This document shows positions 17,181 to 26,964 of a stretch of 64,000 bases of DNA, in pieces. This DNA is from Actinomycetota bacterium (GTDB lineage Bacteria > Actinomycetota > Acidimicrobiia > Actinomarinales > Actinomarinaceae). The notes below the pieces were generated by a model. That model did no database searches. It was given only the letters and a program-made list of their open reading frames with translations, and was not told the origin of the DNA. Position 1 is the first letter of the stretch. Each line of letters opens with the position of its first letter. The DNA lies in NCBI GenBank assembly GCA_027729925.1, contig JAQCEB010000002.1, forward strand, positions 11,914-75,913. Direction: 5' to 3'. The translations under genes and the position numbers were made by a program.

Positions 17181-18989
17181 ATGGGAAAAGCAGTAGGAAT
17201 TGATCTTGGAACAACAAATAGTGTTGTTGCTGTTTTAGAAGGCGGTGAGCCAACAGTAATTGCAAATGCAGAAGGAAACAGAACAACTCCATCTATAGTT
17301 GCATTCAAAGGTCAAGAGGTACTAGTAGGAGAACTAGCTAAAAGACAAGCTATAACTAATCCAAGTAATACAGTGAGATCTATTAAAAGAGAGATTGGTA
17401 CTAATTGGAAAGAAACATTCGAAGGTAAAGAATATACTCCACAAGAAATCTCAGCAAGAATTTTACAAAAACTAAAAAGAGATGCTGAGTCGTATATTGG
17501 AGAAGAAATAACTGAAGCTGTAATTACAGTACCAGCATATTTTAACGATGCAGAAAGACAAGCAACCAAAGAAGCAGGACAAATAGCTGGGCTGAATGTT
17601 CTGAGAATCATCAACGAACCAACCGCAGCTTCATTAGCTTATGGATTAGAAAACAACGAAGATCAAAAAATCTTAGTATTTGACCTTGGTGGTGGTACTT
17701 TTGATGTTTCAGTTTTAGAAATATCTGAAGGTGTTTTCGAAGTTAAATCTACATCTGGTGATTCAAAACTCGGTGGAGATGATTGGGATCAAAGAATAAT
17801 GGATTGGCTTATCGAAAAATTTAAATCATCTACAGGTATTGATTTATCAAATGACAAAATGGCTGTTCAAAGAATTAAAGAAAGTTCTGAAAAAGCAAAA
17901 ATTGAACTTTCATCAACGAGTGAAACTGAAATAAATTTGCCATTCATAACAGCTAATGATTCTGGGCCACAACATTTATTGCAAAAGCTAACAAGATCTG
18001 AATTTGAAAAAATTACATCTGATTTAGTTGAAAGAACCAAAGAACCCGTTAAAAAGGCATTGTCTGATGCTGGTTTGAAGTTTTCAGAGCTTGACCACAT
18101 AATTTTAGTAGGTGGATCAACAAGAATGCCAGCAGTCCAAGCACTAGTTAAAACTCTTACAGGTAAAGACCCTCATAAAGGTGTAAATCCTGATGAAGTG
18201 GTTGCAGCTGGTGCAGCTATTCAAGCTGGTGTTCTAAAAGGTGATGTCAAGGACGTACTATTACTTGATGTAACTCCTTTAACGTTAGGTGTCGAAACAA
18301 AAGGTGGAATAATGACAAAAATGATTGAAAGAAACACCACTATTCCAACTAAACGTTCTGAAACTTTTACGACTGCTGAAGATAATCAAACACAAGTAGA
18401 AATACATGTTCTTCAAGGAGAAAGGGAAATGGCTTCTGGGAATAAATCATTAGGTAAATTTACCTTGACTGATATACCTGCTGCTAGACAAGGTACTCCA
18501 CAAATCGAAGTTACATTTGATATTGATGCAAACGGTATTGTAAATGTAAATGCTAAAGATCTAGGCACTGGCAAAGAACAGGCAATTACTATTACTGGTG
18601 GTACTGCTTTAGAAAAAGATGAAATTGATCGTATGATTAAAGATGCAGAACAGCATGCAAATGAAGATGCTAAGAAAAAAGAGCTTGTAGAAACAAGAAA
18701 CTTAGCCGAAGGAATGATTACTTCAACTGAAAAAATGTTAGAAGAAAATTCTGAAAAAGCATCTGATGAAGAAAAAACAGCTATAAACAATGCAAAAGAT
18801 GAACTTAAAAAAGTTATAGAAAATGAAGATTCTAGTATAGAAGTTATTAGATCCTCCATTGAAGAACTTACTAAAGCAAGTCAAAGTTTTGCAGAAAAAC
18901 TTTATGCAGAATCCCAGAACTCAAATCAAAATGATGAATCTTCAACTGATGACGATGTTGTTGAAGGTGAAGTTATAGAAGATGAGTAA
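17181..18989 (+). CDS. dnaK: Molecular chaperone DnaK (Hsp70)
   Basis: The 602-residue Hsp70. Signatures are VGIDLGTTNSVVAVLEGG (phosphate 1), FDLGGGTFDVSVLE (phosphate 2), the VGGSTRMPAVQALV adenosine segment, LLLDVTPLTLGVETKGG linker, and the substrate domain with NPDEVVAAGAA before it. The acidic Ser/Asp-rich C-terminal tail ending in EGEVIEDE is typical of actinobacterial DnaK. DnaK binds exposed hydrophobic peptides in an ATP-driven cycle with DnaJ and GrpE, both encoded immediately downstream. GAAAGGA precedes the ATG. The stop overlaps the grpE start by 8 bp. Confidence 0.97.
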   Translation: MGKAVGIDLGTTNSVVAVLEGGEPTVIANAEGNRTTPSIVAFKGQEVLVGELAKRQAITNPSNTVRSIKREIGTNWKETFEGKEYTPQEISARILQKLKRDAESYIGEEITEAVITVPAYFNDAERQATKEAGQIAGLNVLRIINEPTAASLAYGLENNEDQKILVFDLGGGTFDVSVLEISEGVFEVKSTSGDSKLGGDDWDQRIMDWLIEKFKSSTGIDLSNDKMAVQRIKESSEKAKIELSSTSETEINLPFITANDSGPQHLLQKLTRSEFEKITSDLVERTKEPVKKALSDAGLKFSELDHIILVGGSTRMPAVQALVKTLTGKDPHKGVNPDEVVAAGAAIQAGVLKGDVKDVLLLDVTPLTLGVETKGGIMTKMIERNTTIPTKRSETFTTAEDNQTQVEIHVLQGEREMASGNKSLGKFTLTDIPAARQGTPQIEVTFDIDANGIVNVNAKDLGTGKEQAITITGGTALEKDEIDRMIKDAEQHANEDAKKKELVETRNLAEGMITSTEKMLEENSEKASDEEKTAINNAKDELKKVIENEDSSIEVIRSSIEELTKASQSFAEKLYAESQNSNQNDESSTDDDVVEGEVIEDE

Positions 18990-19524
18990 AAAGAAGAATT
19001 TTGAAAACTCCGAAGTAGATAATTCTACTTCGGAGCATCCAGATAACGAAACAACTGCTGAAGAATTAGTTGATGAAGAATTAGTTATTGAGGATTCAAC
19101 AGAAGAGTCAACAATTCCTCTTTCTCAATATGAAAAAATTAAAGATGACTATCTTAGACTTGCAGCAGATTTTGATAACTTTCGCAAAAGAACAGAAAAA
19201 GAAAAAGAGTCTATTACTAAAACAACTATTAGTTTATTTATTAGCAAACTACTTCCTTTAATAGATAATTTTGAAATTGCAACATCACAAGAAAATGTAC
19301 ATGATGAAACTAAAACATTGCAGCTACTTCTTGAAACAGTTTTAAAAGAATTAAATGTTACTGAAGTTGGTGTAGTTGGAGAAGAATTTGATCCTGCTAT
19401 TCATGAAGCTGTAGAACATACTGGGGAAGGCGAAAAACAAAAAATTGATGTTGTTCTTAGAAAAGGCTATCTCTATCAATCTTACCTAATTAGACCTGCA
19501 ATGGTGAAGGTTATAAGTGAGTAG
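18982..19524 (+). CDS. grpE: Nucleotide exchange factor GrpE
   Basis: A 180-residue GrpE. The first ~50 residues are an acidic, low-complexity leader. A long coiled-coil helix (YEKIKDDYLRLAADFDNFR KRTEKE) follows, then the beta-domain with GVVGEEFDPAIHEAVEHTG and VLRKGYLYQSYLIRPAMVKV, the classical GrpE C-terminal signature. GrpE opens the DnaK nucleotide cleft to release ADP. The gene overlaps dnaK by 8 bp and dnaJ by 8 bp, so translation is probably coupled along the operon. Confidence 0.95.
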   Translation: MSKKKNFENSEVDNSTSEHPDNETTAEELVDEELVIEDSTEESTIPLSQYEKIKDDYLRLAADFDNFRKRTEKEKESITKTTISLFISKLLPLIDNFEIATSQENVHDETKTLQLLLETVLKELNVTEVGVVGEEFDPAIHEAVEHTGEGEKQKIDVVLRKGYLYQSYLIRPAMVKVISE

Positions 19525-20602
19525 AGACTGGCTAGAAAAAGATTTTTATGCTGTCTTGGGTGTATCGAAAGAGGCATCAACAGAAGATATAAAAAAAGCA
19601 TACAAAAAACTCGCTAGAGAAAACCATCCCGATTTAAATCCGGGTGATCCGGAAGCTGAAAAAAGATTCAAGGAAATTTCTGAAGCAAGTTCTGTGCTCT
19701 CTGATTCAGCAAAAAGACAAGAATATGATCAGATTAGAGCAATGGGTGCTTCTGGTTTTGGTGGTTTTGGTGGTCAAGGTTTTAATGTTGAAGACTTAGG
19801 TGATATATTTGGCAACTTAGGAGATATATTTGGTTTTGGTAGTAGTGGTGGTAGAAGAAAAGGACAAACTTACCAAACCAATATCAATATTTCATTTGAA
19901 GATGCAGCAGCTGGTGTTGAAACAATTGTTCCGCTTCGCAAGGAAGTAATGTGTAGCGATTGTAAAGGTACAGGAGCAGAAAATGGCACTGCATTTCATA
20001 GATGTAATATTTGTGGAGGTTCTGGACAAACAGCCTCTAATCAAGGTTTCTTTTCTTTTGCACAAACATGTTCAGCGTGCAAAGGCCAAGGTAATGTAAT
20101 CGACAAACAATGTAGGACTTGTAGAAGCACTGGTTCAGTTGTTGAAAATGAGACAATTAAGGTAAAAGTACCAGCAGGTGTTGATAACGGTACGGTGATA
20201 CGTTTAAGAGGCAGAGGTGGCTCAGGAGGTCCAGGAGCTCCAGATGGGGATTTACTTGTACAGATAGGAGTTTCACCCCATAAATTCTTTAAAAGAAAAA
20301 ATAGTGATTTAGTTTTAGATGTTCCACTTATGTTCACAGAGGCAGCACTTGGTGCGAGCATAAAAATTCCAACTTTAACAAAAACAGTAAACCTTAAAAT
20401 TCCACCTGGTACTCCGAGTGGCAAGATGTTTAAAATTAAAGGTGAAGGAATTTCTCCTCAAGGAAGAAGGTCAGGAGATTTATATGTAAAGGTATACATC
20501 TCTCCACCTACAAATTTATCTCGTTCAGCAAAAAAACATTTAGAAAAATATAGAGACCAATTCGAGTCAGGCGAATCTCCAAGGGATTACCTTTATGAAT
20601 AA
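19517..20602 (+). CDS. dnaJ: Co-chaperone DnaJ (Hsp40)
   Basis: A 361-residue type I J protein starting at GTG. The J domain carries HPD in ENHPDLNPG. The G/F region (GFGGFGGQGF) follows, then the zinc-binding core with four C-x2-C pairs (CSDCKGTG, CNICGGSG, CSACKGQG, CRTCRSTG). The last two repeats deviate slightly from C-x-G-x-G but keep all cysteines. C-terminal substrate domains end with GDLYVKVYIS. The start WLEKDFYAVLGVSKEAS agrees with actinobacterial DnaJ1, which begins with such a leader. Overlaps grpE and hspR by 8 bp on each side. Confidence 0.95.
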   Translation: MSRDWLEKDFYAVLGVSKEASTEDIKKAYKKLARENHPDLNPGDPEAEKRFKEISEASSVLSDSAKRQEYDQIRAMGASGFGGFGGQGFNVEDLGDIFGNLGDIFGFGSSGGRRKGQTYQTNINISFEDAAAGVETIVPLRKEVMCSDCKGTGAENGTAFHRCNICGGSGQTASNQGFFSFAQTCSACKGQGNVIDKQCRTCRSTGSVVENETIKVKVPAGVDNGTVIRLRGRGGSGGPGAPDGDLLVQIGVSPHKFFKRKNSDLVLDVPLMFTEAALGASIKIPTLTKTVNLKIPPGTPSGKMFKIKGEGISPQGRRSGDLYVKVYISPPTNLSRSAKKHLEKYRDQFESGESPRDYLYE

Positions 20603-20978
20603 AGAAAACTCAAAAGCTATATATTTTATCTCTGTTGCATCAGATTTATCAGGTATTCACCCTCAAACGATCCGAACTTATGAAGAAAAAGGGTTAATTA
20701 AACCTTTTAGGACTGGTGGTGGTACAAGAAGGTACTCTCAATCAGATATTGATAAACTCGTTCAAATTCAAAATTTATCTCAAAGAGGAATAAATTTAGA
20801 AGGTATCAAAATAATTTATGAAATGAAAGAGCGAATAGACAATCTTCAGAACAAGATTATTGACCTTGAGAATGAAATTTCAAATCAAGGAATTCAATCT
20901 AGGAAAAAAGAAAAAGACATTCACCAAAGTTACAAAAAAGAAATTGTAAAAAAATCTGATAAATCAATTAGAAGATAG
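20595..20978 (+). CDS. hspR: MerR-family heat-shock repressor HspR
   Basis: A 127-residue MerR-type regulator. The winged helix-turn-helix is visible as ASDLSGIHPQTIRTYEEKGLI followed by RTGGGTRRYSQSDIDKL and the RGINLEGI wing segment. A coiled coil (ERIDNLQNKIIDLENEI) should mediate dimerisation, and a basic tail closes the protein. HspR in Streptomyces and Mycobacterium represses the dnaK operon that encodes it, using DnaK as co-repressor. Gene order dnaK-grpE-dnaJ-hspR is the actinobacterial arrangement, which supports both name and taxonomic placement. Overlaps the dnaJ stop by 8 bp. Confidence 0.92.
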   Translation: MNKENSKAIYFISVASDLSGIHPQTIRTYEEKGLIKPFRTGGGTRRYSQSDIDKLVQIQNLSQRGINLEGIKIIYEMKERIDNLQNKIIDLENEISNQGIQSRKKEKDIHQSYKKEIVKKSDKSIRR

Positions 20979-21029
20979 TTCATTAAACTTAATAGAGCAT
21001 AAAAAAATAGAAGTTAAACTTAAATCATT

Positions 21030-21326
21030 ATGAAGTCATTGATATTAATAATTCAGATAGCAGACATAGCTTTACATATTATTTCTAATCAAGCTGAAAT
21101 TTTAAGAATACTTGCAAATTTAATTATCATTGCCTGGGTTTTTAAGTTTTACAATGGTAATAGTAAAAATATTAATTGGACAATTCTTGGAATTTATTTA
21201 ATTTTTAATTTTTCATTTCTGTTCATAAGAGGTGTATCAAACAATGGTGACCCCCGCATATTTTTCTGGGTAGCTGTACTTTTAACTACTTTGTTTAGTT
21301 CCTTAATAATTAATAGAAAAGTTTAA
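21030..21326 (+). CDS. Small membrane protein of unknown function
   Basis: A 98-residue protein with three to four hydrophobic helices and a short loop containing RGVSNNGDPRIFFW between the last two. No family is recognised. The frame is not antisense to another gene and the stop overlaps the convergent DUF885 gene by 4 bp, as other genes here do, which supports it being real. It follows hspR by 51 bp; whether it is transcribed with the heat-shock operon cannot be judged. Confidence 0.6.
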   Translation: MKSLILIIQIADIALHIISNQAEILRILANLIIIAWVFKFYNGNSKNINWTILGIYLIFNFSFLFIRGVSNNGDPRIFFWVAVLLTTLFSSLIINRKV

Positions 21327-23014
21327 TTTTGATACTTATCAATAAAGCTTTCTATTTTATTTTCTAAAATAGGCAGAGTTATTCCCCCATCACAGAGAAC
21401 TTCATCGTGAAATAATCTTATATCGAATTTATCGCCTAAACTGTCTTCAGCTTTCTTTCTTAATTCTTGAATCTTTAATTGACCCATTTTATAAGAACAT
21501 GCTTGTCCTGGCCATGCAATGTATCTATCAGTTTCAATATTTGCATTAATCTCTTCAATTGGAGAATTTGATCTAAAAAAATTAACAGCTTGTTCTCTAG
21601 ACCAACCCATTCCGTGTATACCAGTATCTAGAACTAATCTACATGCTCTCCAAGCATCATTTCCAAGTCTTCCAAGTTGTTGAACATCACTTGAATAAAG
21701 CCCCATTTCATTTGCTAACTGTTCAGCATATAATCCCCACCCCTCGACAAATGCTGTAGATGCAGTATATTTTTGAAATTCTGGAACATCTTTTAATTCA
21801 ACTGCAATTGTTCTATCTAAATGGTGACCTGGAATTGCTTCGTGGAAAGCAACTGACTCTGCTTCAAATACACTTTTAGTCTCAGCTTTATATGTATTTA
21901 AAAAATATGTGCCATCTCTTGAGCCATCAGGTAATGGTGGAAAATAATAAGCGGGAGGTGCATGTTTTTCAGACTCTGCCGGTACAGGCAACACTTTGCA
22001 TGGTGATTTTGGAAATACTGTAAACCAATCACCAAGCGGTTTATAAGCTCTTTCAATAGTATCTTCAGCTAATTTAATCATTTCTTCTTTACTTTGATAT
22101 CTCATTGATGGGTCTGTTTGCATTTTTATCAAAACTTCTTCAGGAGTTAGAACACCATCAAATACTTTTTCTCCTATTTCAAAAAATTCCTTTTTCAATC
22201 TTGATATTTCATTCATTCCAATTTCATGAACTTCTTTAACAGTTATATTTTTATGACCTGTAAATTTCCTTAAACTTCTTAAATAAATTTCATCTCCCCC
22301 CTCTATCCACATAATGCCAGGTTTTGTATCAGGTCTTCCTTGAGGTAAATGCTCATTATTTAACATTTCCAAGTAGTTCAATACACTAGGTCTCACAGAA
22401 TTTTCTAGGATAATTTTTGCTTTTTCTCTCCATTTTGAAATAAAGTCATTCTTAATTTGAGGAGAAAAACTAACTAGAAGTAGTGGGTCTGAGTCAAGAC
22501 TTGTGTTTAGATAGCTTTCTAATTGATCAATGGTTCTCAATAAGTTTCTTTCGGTTGCGACTTTATTATTGTTTAATCCAATTTTTTGAACTTCTGATAT
22601 TTGAACAAATAATTGTTTGTATAACTCTATCCTTTTTAGAAGTAAATCAGCTGAATCCTCATCTTGAATAAAAATCTGTTGATTGATGTCAATTAAATAT
22701 TTTTGAAAGCCTACAACACCTGCTGAATACTCCCAACCTTTATCAGCTAAATTATCAAAACTTGATGAAAGAGAGAATTCTAACATACCTGCTGTAACTT
22801 TTTCTCTATTGTTAAGTGTTGAAAAGTCAATATTATCTAATCTAGATTTAAAACCTTCTAAACTTTTTTGCTCACTCTCAAAGTGTTCCTGTGTAAGCAC
22901 CTCTATTTTGTCAAAATATTCTTTATATCCTCTCATAACTCCAGATGTTGGTGAACTGTCTAAAGTAGCTTGAAAATAGTCTTTCGCTAATTTTTCTAAT
23001 TCTCTATTTATCAT
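21323..23014 (-). CDS. DUF885 family hydrolase/peptidase
   Basis: A 563-residue soluble protein of the DUF885 family. The diagnostic FHEAIPGHHLD, about residue 391, resembles an M32/M3-like zinc site (H-E-x-x-x-H-H), and a later GWGLYAEQLANEMG could supply the third ligand. Family members behave as metallopeptidases or are annotated as such, but substrates are largely unknown. There is no signal peptide, so it is probably cytoplasmic. The gene overlaps the upstream potassium channel by 11 bp, implying one transcript with the channel first. Confidence 0.8.
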   Translation of the reverse strand: MINRELEKLAKDYFQATLDSSPTSGVMRGYKEYFDKIEVLTQEHFESEQKSLEGFKSRLDNIDFSTLNNREKVTAGMLEFSLSSSFDNLADKGWEYSAGVVGFQKYLIDINQQIFIQDEDSADLLLKRIELYKQLFVQISEVQKIGLNNNKVATERNLLRTIDQLESYLNTSLDSDPLLLVSFSPQIKNDFISKWREKAKIILENSVRPSVLNYLEMLNNEHLPQGRPDTKPGIMWIEGGDEIYLRSLRKFTGHKNITVKEVHEIGMNEISRLKKEFFEIGEKVFDGVLTPEEVLIKMQTDPSMRYQSKEEMIKLAEDTIERAYKPLGDWFTVFPKSPCKVLPVPAESEKHAPPAYYFPPLPDGSRDGTYFLNTYKAETKSVFEAESVAFHEAIPGHHLDRTIAVELKDVPEFQKYTASTAFVEGWGLYAEQLANEMGLYSSDVQQLGRLGNDAWRACRLVLDTGIHGMGWSREQAVNFFRSNSPIEEINANIETDRYIAWPGQACSYKMGQLKIQELRKKAEDSLGDKFDIRLFHDEVLCDGGITLPILENKIESFIDKYQN

Positions 23015-23753
23015 TTATTTCCTTTTTTAATGTAATGAGCTCTTTTTCAATTTTATCTAATTTTTCACCTAATTCATTTATTGTGATTTCATTGTCATTA
23101 AAACTAGAAATAAAGTGTGAAGAAACTGCTGCGGTAATTGTTGCAATAAAACCTATACCCATAATCATCAATGCGCTAGCTATTATCCTGCCAAGAGTTG
23201 AAACTGGTGTTATATCACCATAACCAACAGTAGTAATTGTAACTAATGCCCACCAAAGCCCATCGCTATAACTTTCAACATGAGGTTCTGAAATATAAAA
23301 CATAAACCCAAAAAATAGAATGATGCCAATAGTTGTATAAACAATAAAACGTAACCCTTTTGAATTAAAAATTGACTTTACTGTTGATGCAAACCTGCCG
23401 AGCAAAGCTGCAAGCCTAAAAAATCTTAAACTGTTAAGTAATCTTGGTAAACGAGCAAATCTCAAGAAACCGGAAGATGCTAAACCTTCAGGAACTATTG
23501 GAAATGAAAAAATTATTATAAAAAGTTCAAGTTTATGAGTTTTTATAAAATGAAACTTGTCTTCAACGAAAAATAGCAAAACTACATACTCAAATAGAAA
23601 TACAATCCAAATAACCCAATTCAATAAAATTGCCAATGCGTTTAAATTTTGCTGTGTGTATTCAATAACTAATACTGGAATCAACATTAAAACAGATACC
23701 ATGACTGGTATTTGAAAAAACTTATCTGCTTTTTGGTAGCTTGACTTCTCCAT
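23004..23753 (-). CDS. Voltage-gated-type potassium channel
   Basis: A 249-residue six-helix channel subunit. The selectivity filter TTVGYGDITPV is intact within the pore loop (LWWALVTITTVGYGD). An S4-like helix with regularly spaced arginines (RFARLPRLLNSLRFFRLA) precedes S5, matching KvAP-like bacterial channels. The C-terminus is a short coiled coil (NELGEKLDKIEKELITLKK) that may assist tetramer assembly. It would let K+ across the cytoplasmic membrane. It is the first gene of a two-gene unit with the DUF885 protein. Confidence 0.88.
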   Translation of the reverse strand: MEKSSYQKADKFFQIPVMVSVLMLIPVLVIEYTQQNLNALAILLNWVIWIVFLFEYVVLLFFVEDKFHFIKTHKLELFIIIFSFPIVPEGLASSGFLRFARLPRLLNSLRFFRLAALLGRFASTVKSIFNSKGLRFIVYTTIGIILFFGFMFYISEPHVESYSDGLWWALVTITTVGYGDITPVSTLGRIIASALMIMGIGFIATITAAVSSHFISSFNDNEITINELGEKLDKIEKELITLKKEINDK

Positions 23754-23808
23754 AAGACATTATAAAACTTAGCTTCTTAGTTTAAAGAAAATAATATAAA
23801 ATAAATAT

Positions 23809-25089
23809 GTGAACAGGGTTATTTTTTTTATTTTATTTATTGGAATTATAGTTTTCCCTTTATCAAGTAATTTAAATCTAGACAGTATTGTTTTAGAAAG
23901 TAAGTTAATGAAAAACTTTGAGAATAAGTCCTCATCACCAACAACTACTATAAAAACTTTTGAAATTAAATTAACAGAACAAGAAAAAATAGAGTTAAAA
24001 AAAATTAATGAGAAATTAAACAATACAATTTTATTTTCTTATTTTTCAAATACAATCCAGTTTGAAAATGACTTGATAAATATCGAAAAAAAAGTTAATG
24101 AATTTAATGCTTTTTACAAGTATGAACAATTTGTACTTAAAAATAATGGAATTAAAGGGCTATATCTAAATGGATATCACTTTCTAGTTAAAGATAAAAT
24201 CGAACCTATTATTAAAATTCTTGAATCAACAAATGTTAATACAATTGTTTTAGATGTTAAAACTGATAACGGTCATCTCTTATATGAAAGCAACATAAAA
24301 GAAGTTGAAACTTTAAATAACATAAGAAAAAAATATAATGCTGATGATCTAAACGCATTTAAAAAAAACTATGGAGTCTACTTAATTGGCAGAGTTGTGG
24401 CATTTCAAGACCCTATCTTTGCACAAAAATATCCTTCGTCAGCTATTTTAGATATAACTAATGGATTACCATATTCACAAGATGGTCAATATTTTCTTGA
24501 TCCTAGTGATGACTTTGCAAGAGAGTATATTAAAAAAGTTGCAGTTGAAGCTTGTGATCTAGGCTTTGATGAGATACAACTCGATTATATTCGTTACCCT
24601 GACACTAACAATACAAATTTACAATTTGACCAAGAGAGCACATCAGAAACTAGAACTAATAATATAAACTCATTACTTTCTCAAATTCGAGAAGAGCTGC
24701 ATGCTAAAGGGTGTCTTTTATCTGCAGATATATTCGGTTATGTTCTTATAGCAAAGAATGATAATGGCATTGGTCAATTTCTTGAGTCACTAGTTGAAAA
24801 TGTAGATTTTATATCACCTATGGTATACCCTTCACATTACTCTAAAGGATCATATGGTTTTAGTAATCCTAATAGCTATCCATATGAGGTAATTACTGCA
24901 TCTTTAAATGATGGACTAAAAAGAGGAACCGAAATTTTAAAACTTCGACCTTATTTACAAGGTTTTTGGCATACTGACGAACAAGTAAGACTTAATATAA
25001 AAGCGGCTGAAGATTTAGGAATTGGATGGCTTCTTTGGAATAATGTAAGTAATTATAATTTAGAATATTTTGCTACACTCAACTCATGA
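23809..25089 (+). CDS. Secreted putative glycoside hydrolase (DUF4015-like)
   Basis: A 426-residue protein with an N-terminal hydrophobic signal or anchor (VIFFILFIGIIVFPLSS) after a GTG start. From residue ~120 the TIM-barrel of the putative glycoside hydrolase family appears: KGLYLNGYHF, TIVLDVKTDNGHLLYES, GRVVAFQDPIFA, LGFDEIQLDYIRYPD (likely catalytic Asp/Glu region), FISPMVYPSHY and the C-terminal GIGWLLWNN. Family members are predicted to act on cell-wall or exopolysaccharide, but no substrate is proven. It is divergent from the potassium channel and overlaps the following amidohydrolase by 4 bp (ATGA). Confidence 0.78.
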   Translation: MNRVIFFILFIGIIVFPLSSNLNLDSIVLESKLMKNFENKSSSPTTTIKTFEIKLTEQEKIELKKINEKLNNTILFSYFSNTIQFENDLINIEKKVNEFNAFYKYEQFVLKNNGIKGLYLNGYHFLVKDKIEPIIKILESTNVNTIVLDVKTDNGHLLYESNIKEVETLNNIRKKYNADDLNAFKKNYGVYLIGRVVAFQDPIFAQKYPSSAILDITNGLPYSQDGQYFLDPSDDFAREYIKKVAVEACDLGFDEIQLDYIRYPDTNNTNLQFDQESTSETRTNNINSLLSQIREELHAKGCLLSADIFGYVLIAKNDNGIGQFLESLVENVDFISPMVYPSHYSKGSYGFSNPNSYPYEVITASLNDGLKRGTEILKLRPYLQGFWHTDEQVRLNIKAAEDLGIGWLLWNNVSNYNLEYFATLNS

Positions 25090-26228
25090 GTATAAAAAAA
25101 GATTTTAAAGAATCACTCAGTAAACTTTACAATGAGCTGTGTGATATAAGTGCTTGGATGTATGAAAATCCAGAATTAGGGTTTGAAGAATACAAAACTT
25201 CAAAATACTTAGTTGATTACATAAACAAGTACACTACAAATACTGTTTTTCCTACTCATGATCTTGAAACAGCATTTGAAGTTACTTTTGGTGAAACTGG
25301 ACCTTTAACTGTAATTTGTGTTGAATATGATGCGTTGCCAGAAATAGGGCATGCATGTGGTCATAATATTATTGCTACAGCTGCAATAGGTGCTGGATTA
25401 GCACTAAGAAATTATGTAAACGATCTTGGTATTAGAGTGAAATTACTCGGAACACCAGCTGAAGAAGGTGGTGGTGGAAAAATAGTATTACTTGATAGGG
25501 GTGCTTTTGAAGATGCTTCTTGTTCAATGATGATACATCCAGGTATTGAAAATGTTGTTAATCCAACCTTTACTACTATCCAACAATATACAGTTGAGTA
25601 TTTTGGAAAAGACGCACATGCTGCAGGTGCACCGGAAGAAGGTATAAATGCTCTTGATGCACAAATTCAATTATTTGTTAATGCTTCTACTTATAGGCAA
25701 CAAATGTTTCAAACTAATAGAATGCATGGTGTAATTCGTGATGGTGGGTTTAAGCCAAATATAATTCCTTCTTATACCCGTTCCGAATGGTATTTGAGAT
25801 CTCTTAATAAAGAAGGTTTAAAAAAAATAGAAAGTGATTTTTACAATTTTGTTAATGCTGCTGCTATGGCTACTAAATGTAAAGTAAAAATATCTTCACC
25901 TGACTATATATATCAAGAAATTAATAACAATCAAACTATGTATGAGTTGTATCAAGAAAACTCTAAAGAAGTTGGCCGAGATATGATTCTTCAAAAAGAT
26001 GCTGTTAGGCCTGGACTTGGTTCAACAGATATGGGTAATATTTCTCAGGCATTTCCATCAATACACCCAATGTTAGCAATTGATGGGAACGGAGCTGTAA
26101 ACCATCAGCCTGAATATGCTGCGGCTACTTTATCCGAATCTGGAAAAAAAGCAATATATGATGGTGCTTATGCAATGGGTGCTACCATTATCGACTTAGC
26201 TGAGAAAAACCTTTGGAGTAAACTTTAA
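25086..26228 (+). CDS. M20 family amidohydrolase/peptidase
   Basis: A 380-residue dinuclear-metal hydrolase of the M20D type (aminoacylase / amidobenzoyl-glutamate hydrolase-like). Motifs are VEYDALPEIGHACGHNIIA (metal-binding His/Cys), GTPAEEGGGGKIVLLDRG (catalytic Glu-Glu), the MIHPG segment and GSTDMGNISQAFPSIHPM with a late His ligand. The dimerisation lid is present in the middle. It removes acyl or amide groups from amino-acid conjugates in the cytoplasm. Coupling to the secreted glycosidase and proximity to the amino-acid ABC transporter suggest nutrient scavenging, as inference. It converges with the ABC ATPase with a 2 bp gap. Confidence 0.85.
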   Translation: MSIKKDFKESLSKLYNELCDISAWMYENPELGFEEYKTSKYLVDYINKYTTNTVFPTHDLETAFEVTFGETGPLTVICVEYDALPEIGHACGHNIIATAAIGAGLALRNYVNDLGIRVKLLGTPAEEGGGGKIVLLDRGAFEDASCSMMIHPGIENVVNPTFTTIQQYTVEYFGKDAHAAGAPEEGINALDAQIQLFVNASTYRQQMFQTNRMHGVIRDGGFKPNIIPSYTRSEWYLRSLNKEGLKKIESDFYNFVNAAAMATKCKVKISSPDYIYQEINNNQTMYELYQENSKEVGRDMILQKDAVRPGLGSTDMGNISQAFPSIHPMLAIDGNGAVNHQPEYAAATLSESGKKAIYDGAYAMGATIIDLAEKNLWSKL

Positions 26229-26230
26229 TA

Positions 26231-26959
26231 TTAAAGAATTTGACTTAAGAAAAGTTTAGTTCTATCACTTTTTGGATTAGTAAAGAACTCATCTGGAGTA
26301 TTTTCTTCAACTAACTGGCCGTCATCAAACAACATTACTCTATCAGCAACTTCCTTAGCAAAACCCATTTCGTGAGTTACAACAATCATAGTCATTCCAG
26401 ACTTTGCTAGCTCTTTCATTACATCGAGCACTTCTTTAATCATTTCAGGATCAAGTGCAGAAGTAGGTTCATCAAATAACATAATCTTTGGTTCCATAGC
26501 CAACGCTCTAGCAATAGCAACTCTTTGTTGTTGTCCTCCAGATAATTGTCCTGGAAACTTATCGGCCTGTTCTGGAATTCCTACTCTATTTAATAGCTCC
26601 ATAGCTTTTGCTTCTGCTTCTGATTTACTTTTCTTCCTTACCCAAATAGGAGCTAATGTAATATTTTGCATAACAGTAAGGTGTGGAAAGAGATTAAAGC
26701 TTTGAAAAACCATTCCAACTTCTGATCTAATTGCTTCAATATTTTTGATGTCATTTGATAATTGAATTCCATCAACAATAATTTCTCCATCTTGATGTTG
26801 TTCTAATCTATTAATGCAACGAATAAAAGTTGACTTACCAGAACCTGATGGCCCACAAATCACTAATACTTCGCCTTCTCCGACTTCCATAGTTACACCT
26901 TTTAAGGCTTGAAAATCTCCGTACCATTTTTTTACGTCTTTTGCGGATATTATGCTCAT
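26231..26959 (-). CDS. Amino-acid ABC transporter ATP-binding protein (AapP/GlnQ-like)
   Basis: A 242-residue ABC ATPase of the polar amino-acid class. Walker A is GPSGSGKSTFIRC, the Q-loop lies in MVFQSFNLFPHLTV, the signature is LSGGQQQRVAIARAL, Walker B is IMLFDEPTSALDPE, and the switch His is in VTHEMG. The segment KWYGDFQALKGV near the start is typical of GlnQ/AapP proteins. It powers the two permeases encoded directly upstream in the same direction (5 bp gap). Last gene of the transporter operon. Confidence 0.94.
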   Translation of the reverse strand: MSIISAKDVKKWYGDFQALKGVTMEVGEGEVLVICGPSGSGKSTFIRCINRLEQHQDGEIIVDGIQLSNDIKNIEAIRSEVGMVFQSFNLFPHLTVMQNITLAPIWVRKKSKSEAEAKAMELLNRVGIPEQADKFPGQLSGGQQQRVAIARALAMEPKIMLFDEPTSALDPEMIKEVLDVMKELAKSGMTMIVVTHEMGFAKEVADRVMLFDDGQLVEENTPDEFFTNPKSDRTKLFLSQIL

Positions 26960-26964
26960 AATAT

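Noticed and set aside
18413..18859. 148-codon minus-strand open frame inside dnaK
   Set aside because: Ser/Ile/Phe-rich shadow of a highly conserved gene; no ribosome-binding site or homology.
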